Source of the DNA: Arthrobotrys musiformis
Taxonomy: Eukaryota; Ascomycota; Orbiliomycetes; Orbiliales; Orbiliaceae
NCBI GenBank assembly: GCA_036971715.1
Contig: JAVHJL010000009.1
Span: 1,488,001-1,552,000, forward strand
Length of the DNA stretch: 64,000 bases
Direction: 5' to 3'
The translations under genes and the position numbers were made by a program. Shown here in pieces: positions 13,193 to 24,015 of the stretch. Each line of letters starts with the position of its first letter. Position 1 is the stretch's first letter. The notes below the pieces were generated by a model that saw only the letters and a program-made list of their open reading frames with translations, had not been told where the DNA came from and did not search any database.

Positions 13193-13483
13193 TCAAAATT
13201 TGAAGCCCTGTGTATCCACAAGCTCATCGAAAAACTCTTGCGGCAGATCCGAAATTCCCATAAAGTCATATCTCATAATCTCAGACCCATTATACAATCC
13301 CGTGTTCGCATTTGTAACAAAACCCCAAAAACTCGCCTCAAAAGTCATTCTCCTCTGCAAGTACTCTTCCAGACCCGCTCGGTCTGGTGGAGTTGTGTTG
13401 GCCAAGGCTCGTCGAATTCCGACGCGGCGCACGAGAAGGTTGTCGTAGATTTCGAGACTCGGGGCTTTGAAACAGCGAGGCAT
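13193..13483 (-). CDS. MPRC-family miniature protein, copy A
   Basis: A single-exon frame of 96 residues starting MPRCFK. It shares its N-terminal block (MPRC-F/Y-K, then a hydrophobic/acidic stretch and an Arg-rich helix with an RRALANT-like end) with two other small genes in this 1.6-kb interval. It also shares a C-terminal block: (N/T)G-S/A-EI, a hydrophobic residue, x-Y, then an acidic helix, then a short G-(F/L)-K ending. No signal peptide or membrane segment is seen. Function unknown. Because three divergent copies keep the same ends and similar length, I regard the frame as real although it is short. Confidence 0.6.
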   Translation of the reverse strand: MPRCFKAPSLEIYDNLLVRRVGIRRALANTTPPDRAGLEEYLQRRMTFEASFWGFVTNANTGLYNGSEIMRYDFMGISDLPQEFFDELVDTQGFKF

Positions 13484-13580
13484 CGCTGTTCATTCGAAAA
13501 AAAAAATTTTTATATCTCTAAAAAATTGTTCGGCCAGAATATAGAGAAGAAGGTCCCAATAAAACCCCTTTCGATTGGTG

Positions 13581-13940
13581 CTACTGGCTGGCACTTGCAG
13601 AGTCAAGGGGTTTGACAGATTTATAAGGCTTGAGACCCCTACAATCCACACAGTCCCAGACAAGTTCGGCATCCACGTCCCCGACCCTCACGTCGGGGTA
13701 TTGAACAATCTCTGCTCCTGTGCACACCTGCAACGGCGGAACGAAATAGTCGGTGCCAAGATATATATCCTGGAATGCGAGATCGATGTCCCGGTAGCTC
13801 CAGTAGAGAATGTGGGATGATAGAAATTCAGGGACACCCTCGACGGTCAGCCTGCCCTCATACGCGGCACGGGCGATTTCCTTTCGACGAGTAAAGTTAT
13901 CGCTTAGGTCGGTATAATCGATCTTGTAGCAGCGAGGCAT
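13581..13940 (-). CDS. MPRC-family miniature protein, copy B
   Basis: I start this at the internal ATG at 13940, which gives MPRCYK and 119 residues. The open frame reaches further upstream, but the relatives begin exactly here. It keeps the family C-terminal block (TGAEIVQY, acidic helix, RGLKPY) and then has an extra 13-residue Ser/Ala tail that the other two copies lack. It lies 97 bases upstream of copy A in the same direction, so A and B look like a tandem pair. Function unknown. Confidence 0.6.
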   Translation of the reverse strand: MPRCYKIDYTDLSDNFTRRKEIARAAYEGRLTVEGVPEFLSSHILYWSYRDIDLAFQDIYLGTDYFVPPLQVCTGAEIVQYPDVRVGDVDAELVWDCVDCRGLKPYKSVKPLDSASASQ

Positions 13941-14469
13941 ATTATCCCGATATCGATACGTGGAAGAACTCAATGCGCAATTGGTCGGTATAAATTGCAA
14001 AAGGGCAACGTATAGGTAAGTAGGTATACAGCGGGGTAATCGTAACCAGTTGGACATGTACAGTACCTAAGATCTGATAATTGGCCAATCCCAAACACAA
14101 CAAAAATGTATCATACTAGACGTTAGACTAGGAGCTAGAAAGAACGAGAAAGAAGTATGGATCTATAATAGCCTCTGAAGAAAAGGATCGTTGACACGCA
14201 CACGCATATTTTAAGAAGGGACAACCTGACTCGGCAGCACAAGATGCATAAATTCATGGAGCTTAGCCTAGGATTCGGGGGCCAAAAGCTTAGGACTTGA
14301 GGCTAAGAAGCTTAATTCTCAGGATTGCCAGGAATATCCGGAATTGCATGCATACAACACAAAGCGCAAGCCCAGGGAATAAATCCAACAAGGATATCGA
14401 TATATCTTGAGCAGCCATTGTCTGTATTTTTTTGAGGTTGGGAGTTGCACTTGCAAAATCACGCCAGCC
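13941..14469. other. Divergent spacer between MPRC copies B and C
   Basis: The 529 bases between the two start codons should hold both promoters, since copies B and C are transcribed away from each other. No specific element is identified. Confidence 0.4.
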
Positions 14470-14784
14470 ATGCCCCGGTGTTATAAAGCAACCACCTTAG
14501 ATATAGAATCGTGCCTCAGCATGAGGCAGTTTATCATATACCGGGCCGCCAGCTCTCTACTAGGTACCGAAGCAAGTATTTACCGAACACGAAATTCATT
14601 TAATACTTTGCGGGGGTTTGTTGCGCGCTTTGTCCGCGGTAGAGGGTTCGGATCTCGAGCGAGGAGGGGAGTCGCGGACATCTTTACCGGCGCTGAGATT
14701 CTCGAGTACACCTGGAGCGAGGCCGACTACACCGAAAAAGCGCTTAAAGATATAGCGGATGTCGCTAGCCTTAAGTTATTTTAA
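14470..14784 (+). CDS. MPRC-family miniature protein, copy C
   Basis: Starts at the ATG at 14470 (MPRCYK), giving 104 residues. Open sequence upstream is not used because the relatives start at MPRC. The N-terminal block is close to copy A (KATTLDIES against KAPSLEIYD). The C-terminal block has TGAEILEY, an acidic helix and SLKLF. The middle is Arg/Gly-rich (about 14620-14670), unlike A and B, so the centre of this family evolves much faster than its ends. Function unknown. Confidence 0.6.
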   Translation: MPRCYKATTLDIESCLSMRQFIIYRAASSLLGTEASIYRTRNSFNTLRGFVARFVRGRGFGSRARRGVADIFTGAEILEYTWSEADYTEKALKDIADVASLKLF

Positions 14785-15581
14785 ACGCCGGTGTCTTCCG
14801 ACTTTGGGTCCGCGCGGGGGATGTCGGGAGAGAGTGCGGTGGTGTCCCGGTAGTATACAACTAAGGAGACCATCCCTAATATCGATCCCCCGAACGGGCG
14901 GTAGGGGATACCTAGCTGCATACTTTTTTCGAGGTCTTCTCCTCCGAAGTACGATATATCATTCGCTTATGCTGCAAAATGCATTTTACCAATATTAGAG
15001 GCTATGGGAGCTTTCCATTTCACGAATTGGTGTTATAGTTTTCACTGGCCTCGAGACGACTTCAGACTCGGGCTCATGAATTCATTGGCGCTTCGAACTT
15101 AAATCTGGTTATACAAGAGTTTTATAGCTTAGTTTAGGGCCGGTAGCTAGTAAGGATCTAGTATTGCAATTGGCGGGGCGAGCCCTCATAAATACTTAGG
15201 TATATTTGTATGCGACAGCTGCGGTGCCAGTGCCTCAAGCTTGAATTCTAAAAAGGCGCAATAGACCTGACAACACAGTCGCACGTGGTATTTTTTCCCT
15301 CTCAAGTTGGGTCTGCAATTCGGTCACTGTTCCGTCCCGACGAGAGCTTTATTTGACTCCGGCTTAGGTGGCCAGTAGTCAATTCCCCGAATACCGAATT
15401 ACTTCCAGAACGATCTTACATTTCCAACATCCGGATTTCGCTCCGAAACCACAGTTATAATTATATAAGTCCTATTAAGTTCCGTCGTTGGCGAAGGAAG
15501 TAACATTTACCATTCGGCTCTATACTCTAGTACTCAATATATTTTAAAATTTATTGGAGTTAGTTCTGAGACGTTGTAGTC
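14785..15581. other. Intergenic region, no gene seen
   Basis: About 800 bases between MPRC copy C and the F-box gene. A short plus-strand frame at 14759-14998 runs through the end of copy C and is not supported. Confidence 0.4.
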
Positions 15582-17612
15582 ATGGATTCACGGGGGTTAG
15601 ACCAGCACCGAAAGACCAATATCTTAGATCTCCCGGTGGAGATTCTCCAAATGATCCTAGATTGTGTCAGTATATCCCCATCTGAGTTGGTGAATATAGC
15701 TTTATGAGCATCGATCGGGAGTACTCGAGTGGATTATCTGACACGAAGACGTATACATATGTATATATATCCAGTTGAAGGGACACACCAAGGAGTACCT
15801 ACCAGTCGCCCTCACTTGTTTCCAATTCTACGCCTTGACCCTCCAAACACGCTTTGAGAATATGGCCATAGAATTCGATTCTAACGGTCTCAATTGGAAA
15901 CCATTCTCCTCGAACCTCTTACTAGAGTCGGTGCGTGGCCAGAAACGATATCCTCAGGTTATCGACTTCGTGGGGTATCGACGGTCCAATCTCCAGAAGC
16001 ATCATCCTAGGAATAAAGTTGAGAACATAAAAGATGTTTTTGAAAGATATGGAAACATTTCGTTTGGCCACGTTCAGTCTTTAAGGTATATGCCGATTTC
16101 TATTAATTAACAATGCCATATATATTTAGATGAAGGAACACTGATCGCGTATACGAATAGCTTCTCATCAACATGGCTTCGAGATGACGAAACCGAGGAC
16201 CGTTCTAAAGCCAGAAGAAAAACTCACCAGCGATTATTCTGGAAGTCGGTCGCTACTCTCCTCGAGCAGTTCCCAAATATAACCAAGCTCACGCTTCCTG
16301 TTACTCTGGGACTAATGCTGGAAACACAGCCCAGCAATTCAAAGGCCTTATCACAAACTCAAATGGAGAAGCGATTACGAGGCCTCCTGTCTTTGCGGAA
16401 TCTAAAGTATCTTTGTTGCTGGACCTGTTGGATGGGGTTTACCGCGCCTCCTGCACTATTCTCACTGGAATTCCCAGCGGTCTGGGACTTGATTATATCA
16501 AACTCGAAAAGCCTGGAATGCTTACGGGTAGAATTTCTTTGTTTGGATATCAGGATATGTCCGGAAACTGGTAAGATCGAACAAGTATACCCCTCGCGAT
16601 GCCCAAAGCGTATCCTTTCCGCCCTGGAAACCCTTTTCATACAACGGCAAATGTTTGCCCCTCCGTCGATACGACTTGACCCGCTCAATCTTAAAGTCCT
16701 CTACTTTGAAGCATGCCCGTGCTGTACCTTAATTCCAGAATCAGGAATTATCAGGGTTGAAATCTTGGAGGTTTTGAGTCTGGTGTTTTGTCATGACACC
16801 TACAAAATGCTTTCCACAATAGCTACAGAGCTTCAAAGCTTAAAGTGCCTACAGCTTGTCGAGCTAGACAGTGATATTACGCTGTTAGAAAGTTCATTGA
16901 GGGAACTGCCACCCTTGCGGGCGTTATATATAGCAATCTTAGAACTCGGTGTCCAACTTGATTATACATGCCTTGATAAACACCAAGCTAGCATACAGAC
17001 ACTGGTTATACTCGCGGTGACGAGCCCTGTTTGGCGGGCAGGGACACACTCGACGCTGCAGAGGTCATATCGTCGCCGGTCCCAAATCGATTTTAGTGGA
17101 TGGAAGCAACTCGAAGAACTAACATTTCACTGCAAAGGGGATTTAGTAAGTTTCCTTCATAAATCCTGTTGGTTGAACTTTATAAGGGTTGGGGGATATC
17201 AAGGACTAACGTGCTCATAACGAAGCCGAGTATTTATATCCCGCCATCCCTCAAGTTTCTGAACATCGTCGACCCGGGTGTACAAGAGAGGCTTCGCAAG
17301 GATGGCTGTTATGGACTCTTAAAGGGGTATGTTACGCAACAAATTCACAATACTGGCACGACGGAATGGAGTTTGAGAGCAGTTGTGATAAATTGGAGAT
17401 TAAGTGTCCCGCATGATATTGGACCGGACCTAGAATTGCTTGAACCTATACCCAATCCGAGGAGGGAACTTCGTGGAAAGGCTCGTCTGCCAATTTTGAG
17501 CGTAAAAAAGTTGGACCGGCAGGAGGGCATGCGGAAGTTTCTGGGGACATCGATATTTAGGCCAGGACAAGGGGCCCGCACATGGATTGGTCCGTTCCTC
17601 CGGCATCTGTAA
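15582..17612 (+). CDS. F-box protein with LRR-like C-terminal region
   Basis: Four exons, 15582-15689, 15775-16085, 16161-17145 and 17226-17612, encode 596 residues. Residues 14-28 carry the F-box core ILDLPVEILQMILDC, which normally binds Skp1 in SCF ubiquitin ligases. The rest is Leu-rich with repeated L-x-x-L segments (LEQFPNITKLTLPVTLGL, ALETLFIQRQMF, LKVLYFEACP, LPPLRALYIAILELG), consistent with the degenerate LRR-like fold common in large fungal F-box families. The junction at 16085/16161 is the least certain. The nearer AG at 16130 would give an in-frame stop, so I used the later AG (GAATAG), which restores the frame. The target is unknown. Fungal F-box genes of this type are often lineage-specific and variable. 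Confidence 0.75.
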
Positions 17613-17896
17613 TAATACCACACTATATTATGCAGAGGCACACTTATATCATTGTATATATCTAAGTACTTACCTACCTAGTCGTCTGCCTGCCTCTACC
17701 TAAGTAGATTATGTAATGATGATAGACCGAGATCTTCTGTGCATGACTTGATGGCCGGCGTGCACGCCAGTAACATATAGTTATATATATATAAATACTT
17801 AGGCAGAGGTATATATATAGCTGCTGGAGCCCCTCGGGCCCGGGGCGCCCTTGATCTCTCTTCTACCACCGACCATCCGCCCCTTCTTAAGACGAT
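17613..17896. promoter_or_regulatory. Spacer with TACCTA-type repeats upstream of small gene
   Basis: The interval has several copies of ACCTA/TAGGT words (near 17670-17705) and TATATA runs (17775-17820). It presumably contains the F-box 3' UTR and the promoter of the next gene. No specific factor site is assigned. Confidence 0.3.
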
Positions 17897-18398
17897 ATGG
17901 TAAGTGGACCCTACCGATATTGTCGCCCTCTCGATACATACCTAGGTATACTTCGATAAATGAGTGTCAAAGAATGTGCTAATTTGGCTTGTTTTATATG
18001 AAAAGGCCGTCAACGTCAACGCCAACGCCAACGTCAACGCCAACGTCAACGGGAGAACCGAAGCCGAGCTCGATGCCGCCGAAGGAATAGCGATTCTATA
18101 TCCGAATAGGCCCGAAAACACTGCATCCGAAACGACCGCACCTTCAGATCCTGAAGAGGGGCTAAGACGGCTAGCAGCAGCAGCAGCAACAGCAGCAGCA
18201 ACAGCGGCGGGCGAGGACGAGGACCCGGCCCCGGAAACCTATTCACCTCCCTCTCCTCCACCACCACCTCCAAAAAAAAGAAAAAGGGTAAAAGCCATAT
18301 ACTCAAGTGCGAAACAGATCAAAGCTCGTAAGCTCCGCAAGCTGGGTATCCCCACCACAAAACCAAATATCCCAAGGACACGGTTCCAGGGCGGGTAG
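17897..18398 (+). CDS. Small low-complexity basic protein (first exon is only ATG)
   Basis: The best model is an ATG at 17897 followed at once by a donor (ATG|GTAAGT), a branch-like GTGCTAAT and an acceptor at 18005. Coding then runs 18006-18398, for 131 residues. The protein starts with an Asn/Val/Ala repeat encoded by a hexanucleotide repeat, then an Ala run, a Pro run and the strongly basic PPKKRKRVK, a good nuclear-localisation candidate. No domain is recognised. Alternatively, a donor at about 18344 (GTATCC) could splice to 18571, just before the ATG of the next gene, in frame. That would make both genes one transcription unit. Confidence 0.4.
18006..18051 (+). repeat. Imperfect hexanucleotide repeat GYCAAC
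   Basis: Tandem GTCAAC/GCCAAC units encode the VNANANVNANVN segment of the small basic protein. Confidence 0.8.
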
Positions 18399-18445
18399 CC
18401 AACCCAAATTGTGCCCTGACACCCGCTGCCACCAACCGCCACAAT

Positions 18446-18510
18446 CACCACCACCACCACCACCACCACCACCACCACCAACCACCAACCACCAACCACC
18501 ACCAAACCAC
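18446..18510 (+). repeat. CAC trinucleotide repeat tract
   Basis: Uninterrupted and near-perfect CAC units followed by CAAC variants, in the presumed leader of the gene at 18574. Confidence 0.85.
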
Positions 18511-18573
18511 TAACCCGTCTACCTCGTCCACTAATTCTCTCTCCTTCTACCCCTAACACTCTCCGACGAAGCC

Positions 18574-19762
18574 ATGTATCCCCATCAAGGCCAACCTTCT
18601 TTTCCCAGAAAATCCATACAACCACCACCTGGAATCCAGGGGTCGCCTCGTCTGGTGGACCAGGATACCCACCAGACACGACTTCCACCAGGTTTCGAGA
18701 CCCGCCTACCAAACCCACAATCGCAAGGACCCAATGCCCCTCAACAGGGTCCACAACCAACCAATGCCACCCAAAAGCAGTCAGAGGGACCGGATGTCCC
18801 CTACTCTCAAGCTCCACCTCTGATGGTCCCGTTGCAAGAAAGCCGCCGTCAAGTCGAAGCTATGATCGCAGCAATGGAAGAAGAGACGAAGGTCCTCAGA
18901 AACGACAAGAAATACCAGGACATTCTCTTCACACAAGGACTCCTCTACGCTAGTTGTCCGAATGTCTGGGCGACCTGCGAGTGCGAGTTTTGCACACAAG
19001 CCCGATATTTGCGTCAATACCAAGATCTAGATGCCATCGGATCACGTATTTGGAATAATCCACTGTACGCCTATTGGAGAGATTTCCCCGGTACCCATGG
19101 AGTTGAGAATTGTACGTGTCAGAAATGCATCGAAGCCGGAAAGATTGTCGATGTCCCGGAGAAACTGGAGCCAGATTGGAACCTGTGGTATCCCAATGGT
19201 GACAGGCCCGTGAAGAACCCGACTGCTGGTATGAAGCGCGAGACCAGTATGAAGCCAGCCGGTACCTACGGTAGAATAGTTGAAGTTCGATCGAAGCAGC
19301 AGCCATATGCACCAGTTTTCGCTACTGACGAAGAACCTCAACCTTCTGACGAAGAACGAGCTGAGGCTATGTTGAGAGAATACCACGCCAGTCGCGGATT
19401 GATTGTAACTCCATTGCGTGAGATGCACAGTAAGTATCAACCCCCCCTACCTAGACATACCATTTTTTCGTTAGAATTGTTCCTAACATCCGGACTTGAT
19501 AGATTCCGATGCTCTAAAGCGCCACGAACTCACCGGAAACACTAAGCCCAATGGAATCGTTACCAAAGGAGCGGGCCAACCTTCACGACGCCCAGTTTTT
19601 CCAACCGAACAATCGGACCCGCGTACCCCTGGCCTGTCCACCCATCTTCAATACGGTCTGTTTGCACCTACCGGCCATTCTATCGATGGAAATGCCAGTA
19701 ATGATGGTGGGAGACCCCAACGTTTTGGTGAAAATCTTCGCCCCTTTGAGCGTCGACTTTGA
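18574..19762 (+). CDS. Hypothetical protein with two CxCxxC clusters
   Basis: Two exons, 18574-19429 and 19503-19762 (phase 1; donor GTAAGT), encode 371 residues. The start ATG sits in a good context (GAAGCCATG). The first 110 residues are Pro/Gln-rich and probably disordered. In the middle, two short cysteine knots are seen, CECEFC and CTCQKC, about 50 residues apart, separated by aromatic and helical sequence (ARYLRQYQDL, WRDFPG). They could bind zinc as a pair. The C-terminal third is again polar and disordered. No named family is recognised, and no membrane segment or signal peptide is seen. Confidence 0.75.
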
Positions 19763-20141
19763 TAAGAAATGAGCACGTCCTTTGAGCCTGTTTTAACCCC
19801 TTTCTTTGACCACGATTATCTTCAAAAAACAAATCAACTCTACACCCCCCTTTCACACTCGAGGGTTGAAACACGAGCAGAGGAGGACATCCTTTTCTTT
19901 ACATAAATAATTTCATTAACTACCGGGTTTAAAGGGAATGTACATTAAATGGCATTGCGAATATTAGCTTGCTCAAACTAATGAAAAGGTTTAATAAAAA
20001 TATTAAAATCAACCGTTCCAAATCAGAAAACTTAAAGGTACCAACTTTCAACATCAATTAAACGCACGTGTGGTATTATGAATATAGTCCAACTTGGGAA
20101 ATTTATCCGCCGTAACCGCCGCCATACACTGAAAGACCCTC
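19763..20141. other. Convergent 3' spacer
   Basis: About 380 AT-rich bases between the 3' ends of the CxCxxC gene and the VWA-UBC gene. Nothing further is seen. Confidence 0.5.
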
Positions 20142-23100
20142 TCAATCGTTACCCTTCTTAAGAACTTTCTTCAACTTGAATGACCACGACGACCTATTGC
20201 TCGCCGTAGAATGAATCGATGGAGGTCGAACTGATGGCTGGAAAGAAGATGCAGGCTGTACCGAGTTCACCACGAAACTGTTTTTATCAACCACTGGAGC
20301 GGCTACCGGTGCTGCTGTGGGTGTAACCAATGGTAACTGCTCGGATGGAGCCCTAGCTGCCGGAGCCGGATAGTACGAATGTACGTTCTGATTTTGGACG
20401 GTACCGAAGAAGGAGGCTTTAGGCATCGGGGTCGATACGGAGCGTTGGGAAGAAGTTGAGGGGCTTAATGCGCCGGAAGAGCCTGAGATTGATTTTACGG
20501 AGGCGAAGCGGTTTACGCGGGGTACTACGGCTGCCGTGGAGCTTGATACGGACTCTGATGTGAATTCCGAGCTGGTTGCTGAGAGCGTTGGGGAACCTGG
20601 GGCCTGTGGGGTGCTTGTCTTGTATGCCGTACCACCAAGGCGGAGTGGGGTTGGGAATGGAGCCGAGGAAGGTGGACGGGCACTGGTGGTAGCAGTAGAA
20701 GTAGATGATACAGCAGGGATCTGAACAAGGGACTTCGTGGGCGAGGACGGCTTTGGAGGCTCTACCGTTACGGTCGACTTTTCAACTGATCCCGGGCCGG
20801 GTGCACTACTGGAGGGTGGTGGGATTGATTTGATTGGTAGCCTAGCTCCACGGAGGGAGGTCGGGTCGTATTTTCCGCCACGGCTCGCTGCGGTCGAAGA
20901 ACCAGCCTCGATAGTCTCGGAGACTGTGACTCTGCGGACTGGTGTTACGGTTGTAGCTGTAGCAAGAGAGATTAGCCTCCAGTCAAAGCTAGAGAAGTGA
21001 TTGATATCATGGTGTGTATAAACTCACTCTTCGTAGGCGCGGCGCCAGGGATAGCATCCAGATCAGGCACAATTCTCCCAGCCCAGTCCTTTCTATCCGC
21101 ACTCGCAAATTTCTTGATCTGTTTATTTATCAGTATGATATTCTCCAGTATCATAAGTTGCTAGGAAGGAGTGCTTACGTGTTTAGAAATCTCCTCGCTG
21201 TAGAGATTCTCATCTTGGGTCCAGTACTTCAAAGTCGCAATAGCATCGACAGGTTCGTTTCTCTAGTTGATCGCATCCATTCATGTTAGATCTAAACAAC
21301 TACTTTGAAACCCTGAGTTAAGTTTAGGATCTACTAACCTCCGGTGCCATGAGCAGGCCGTAAATACAGCAGACAATATCGCGGACCTTCGTCTCTGCCT
21401 TCCAGTCTTGGTCCAAGATAGCGTGACACACGCGCCCATGCTAAAATATAGTGTTAGCTCTTAAGCCCAAAATAATACAGGTAACTCGTCAGATAAAAGC
21501 ATCTGAGGCGAAGGAAACTTGCCTTATTGATATTTGGATGAATGATCGGTGTAATAAACCTGGCCTGCGGTGCCTTTCTCGGGAAATCGTCCGTCATATC
21601 CAAAAACATAACGAAAGTTCCACTAGCATAATTGGAGCCCTCAGGACCCTGCATAACCACCTTCCAGAATGACATTTCGCTCTCGCTGACGTAGATATCC
21701 ATGTCTGGATGCGGCTGTTCAGCCATATCTTTGATTTCCAACAGGATACGGCGGTTCTTGACGACATCGGAAGCAGCACGGACGCCGCCCTTATCGACGA
21801 CGAGCTTCTTGTTCTTTGCGAAGGCTGTGTGGGCGTTTGACAGAGACATGAATTCGTCATTTTGGTGGGGGTGGTCGCGGGCTTCTGGAACTGAAAATGC
21901 GGTGACCGTGAATGGTTCCAGGGGCTTGAGAGTGTCAAAGTATGGTAAATATGTCTGTCTAGGGAATAGTGGGCGTAGGGTTTGATCGAGCATGGTTTCC
22001 ATTTCGCCTAATTGGATGATTTCAGCTGTAGATGCTGGCTTCATGGCGTACCCACCGGTGGCGCCGCAGATTCTGAATAGCGATTTGTGGTAGTCTGAGC
22101 CAATGCAGAAGGCATCGAGAACAATGTTGTTCTCCCACAGGTAGGAGTAGGTAGTCTTATCTGTTTGCTTGGAACGGTTATCAATACCGTCGGTAAGGAC
22201 GATTATCCGAAGTTTGGTATCCGGATTATCCTCCTTGAAGTCAAGCAATTGCTCTGCTCCTTCGTAGATACAATCCCACATAGCAGTCATGCCTGCAGGG
22301 TGCAGCTTTTCAATTTCTTTTTCTACTTCCTCGAGCAGCGGTGTGAATTCCTGCATGGTTGAGACCGTAGCATTGAACTTCATAACACCGAAGTGGATTG
22401 GAAGCTTATAGTTCGTAGCAGTGCTGGAGAAGTGCTTGAACAACATCTTCGCGGCGGTCATCCTATCGATTTTCTCGGTGGATTTGAGTTCTTGGTCTTC
22501 TTCTGCGAACGCTGGGTCGAACATGCTGGAGCTACAGTCGACACAGATCATTACGGCTTCCTTTGGTCTGCGGGTATCGACTGTGCTAGCGTTTAAGCAT
22601 CCGACGTCCCAGCCGTCAAGTGGCCATGCGCCACTGACTTTCCGCGCTTGGATGACATCTTTAAGCGTCTTTGCGAGTGCCTGGCCTTGGTCGTTTGAAA
22701 CGATTTGCTGGACGCCAGTCACCGGATTCCAGATGTTCGCCCATTCCACGGCGCACTCTCCACCGAATTCGAATATTGACACCAAACCTTCATTATTCAG
22801 TGTCAGAACTGGTGGTTTCGAGCTAGACAAAGACAACGGCGCCACAGTACATAGGGCAGGAAGATTTGTAGTGTTGATGATTTGCTCGTAGAATCCGTCT
22901 TGAGTCGGGCGATGGAGGATCCTATGCTCGAGGACATTTCCGGCATCCTTCGGTACGACGAGGTAGGAGTTACCGTCGAAGGGGTACTTGTCCCTGAAGG
23001 ATAGGACTAGTTGCCTTTGATCGGGTTGATTGTGGGCGTTTTTGTCCAAGAACTCGACTGTGACCTTGATAGTTTCACCGCTTTGCAAGCTAATGCTCGC

Positions 23101-24015
23101 AATGTTGTTTTCGGTGGTGACTGGATCCCCTTCCCTCCTTTCCCCGACTTGTTTGATGATAGCTTTCTTCGTCCATTCTTCCTTTCCGGAACCACCGCGC
23201 TTACTCGCGATAACTTGATCAAGCAGCCAACCCAGCAGCTGCCTGGATCCTTCCAATGCATTTTCTACTTTACCTCCCGTTGCCCAATCCGGCACGGATT
23301 TTACACAAAGCGCCTGGAAGGTCTGCGCCAAAGCTGCCTTCTCCTCGGGAATCAACGTTCGACTGTCGAATAAACTTGCCATGGCATAAACCGCTGGTAA
23401 AAAATGCGTAGTCTGCCATAGGGCGGTCAAGAACTTTCGCTGGGTAGCGCCATCTGTAACCTTGCGCTTCAACATCTCCAGCGAGGCGCAGAAGGTAGAT
23501 ACACCAGCCCTTGACACACCTTCTACTGGGTGCCAGGCGTTTCCGTTGCTGGTTGACCGGAGGTCTGTGAAGTGTTTTGTGGGTATTCCGATTGTTCCAT
23601 TATACCGCAGGACCACGAATAGATTCAACGGCGCCCTTTGCGTACCGACAAGGTCTAGATCGTAGAGAGTCACATCGTCGGTTAGGATTGGATGTGCCTG
23701 CAAGTGTATATCGACAACATAAGGCGAATTTAACGCCTTCTGGAAGACCTTTCGCTTTACAAGATCCTTAAGTGCCGAAATCCTCGTCGAAAGAGGGATT
23801 TGATCTTGGAAAATCGGCAGGGCGGATAGCTTTGGTTCGAGGGCGTTTTCTGGGGTTATGAAGCGGATATGGATCTTTCCTGCGGGGGATTTGTTTTGTC
23901 TGGTCGAACCTGGTGTGAGTGTAGCTTGCGAACCCCCCCATTCGCTGGACGTTTGCTGGCTCGTCGACGATGAGATCGAGAGGGTGCGTATCAAGCTTGC
24001 CCGTGGGGAAGACAT
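20142..24015 (-). CDS. VWA domain fused to a ubiquitin-conjugating (UBC) domain
   Basis: Five exons, 24015-21523, 21440-21339, 21262-21179, 21118-21028 and 20956-20142, encode 1194 residues. The middle holds a von Willebrand A domain with an intact MIDAS start (VDCSSSM, a DxSxS motif, near 22525-22550) and later LTDGIDN. Downstream is an E2-type UBC fold: MSFWKVVMQGPEGSNYASGTF, then FITPIIHPNIN, then the expected catalytic cysteine in GRVC (codon 21428-21426), then LLMAPEP and the C-terminal helices. The tail of about 270 residues is Ser/Pro-rich and disordered. The N-terminal region is mixed and may contain a ubiquitin-like part (FIFQDQIPLSTRI-type sequence is suggestive only). The protein could recruit targets through VWA and ubiquitinate them. 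Intron 1 starts with GC (AAG|GCAAGT), a non-canonical GC-AG intron that lies directly before the active-site exon. Confidence 0.9.

Noticed and set aside
18239..18817. 192-codon minus-strand Val/Gly-rich frame
   Set aside because: Complement of the CAC repeat and Pro-rich coding sequence on the plus strand.
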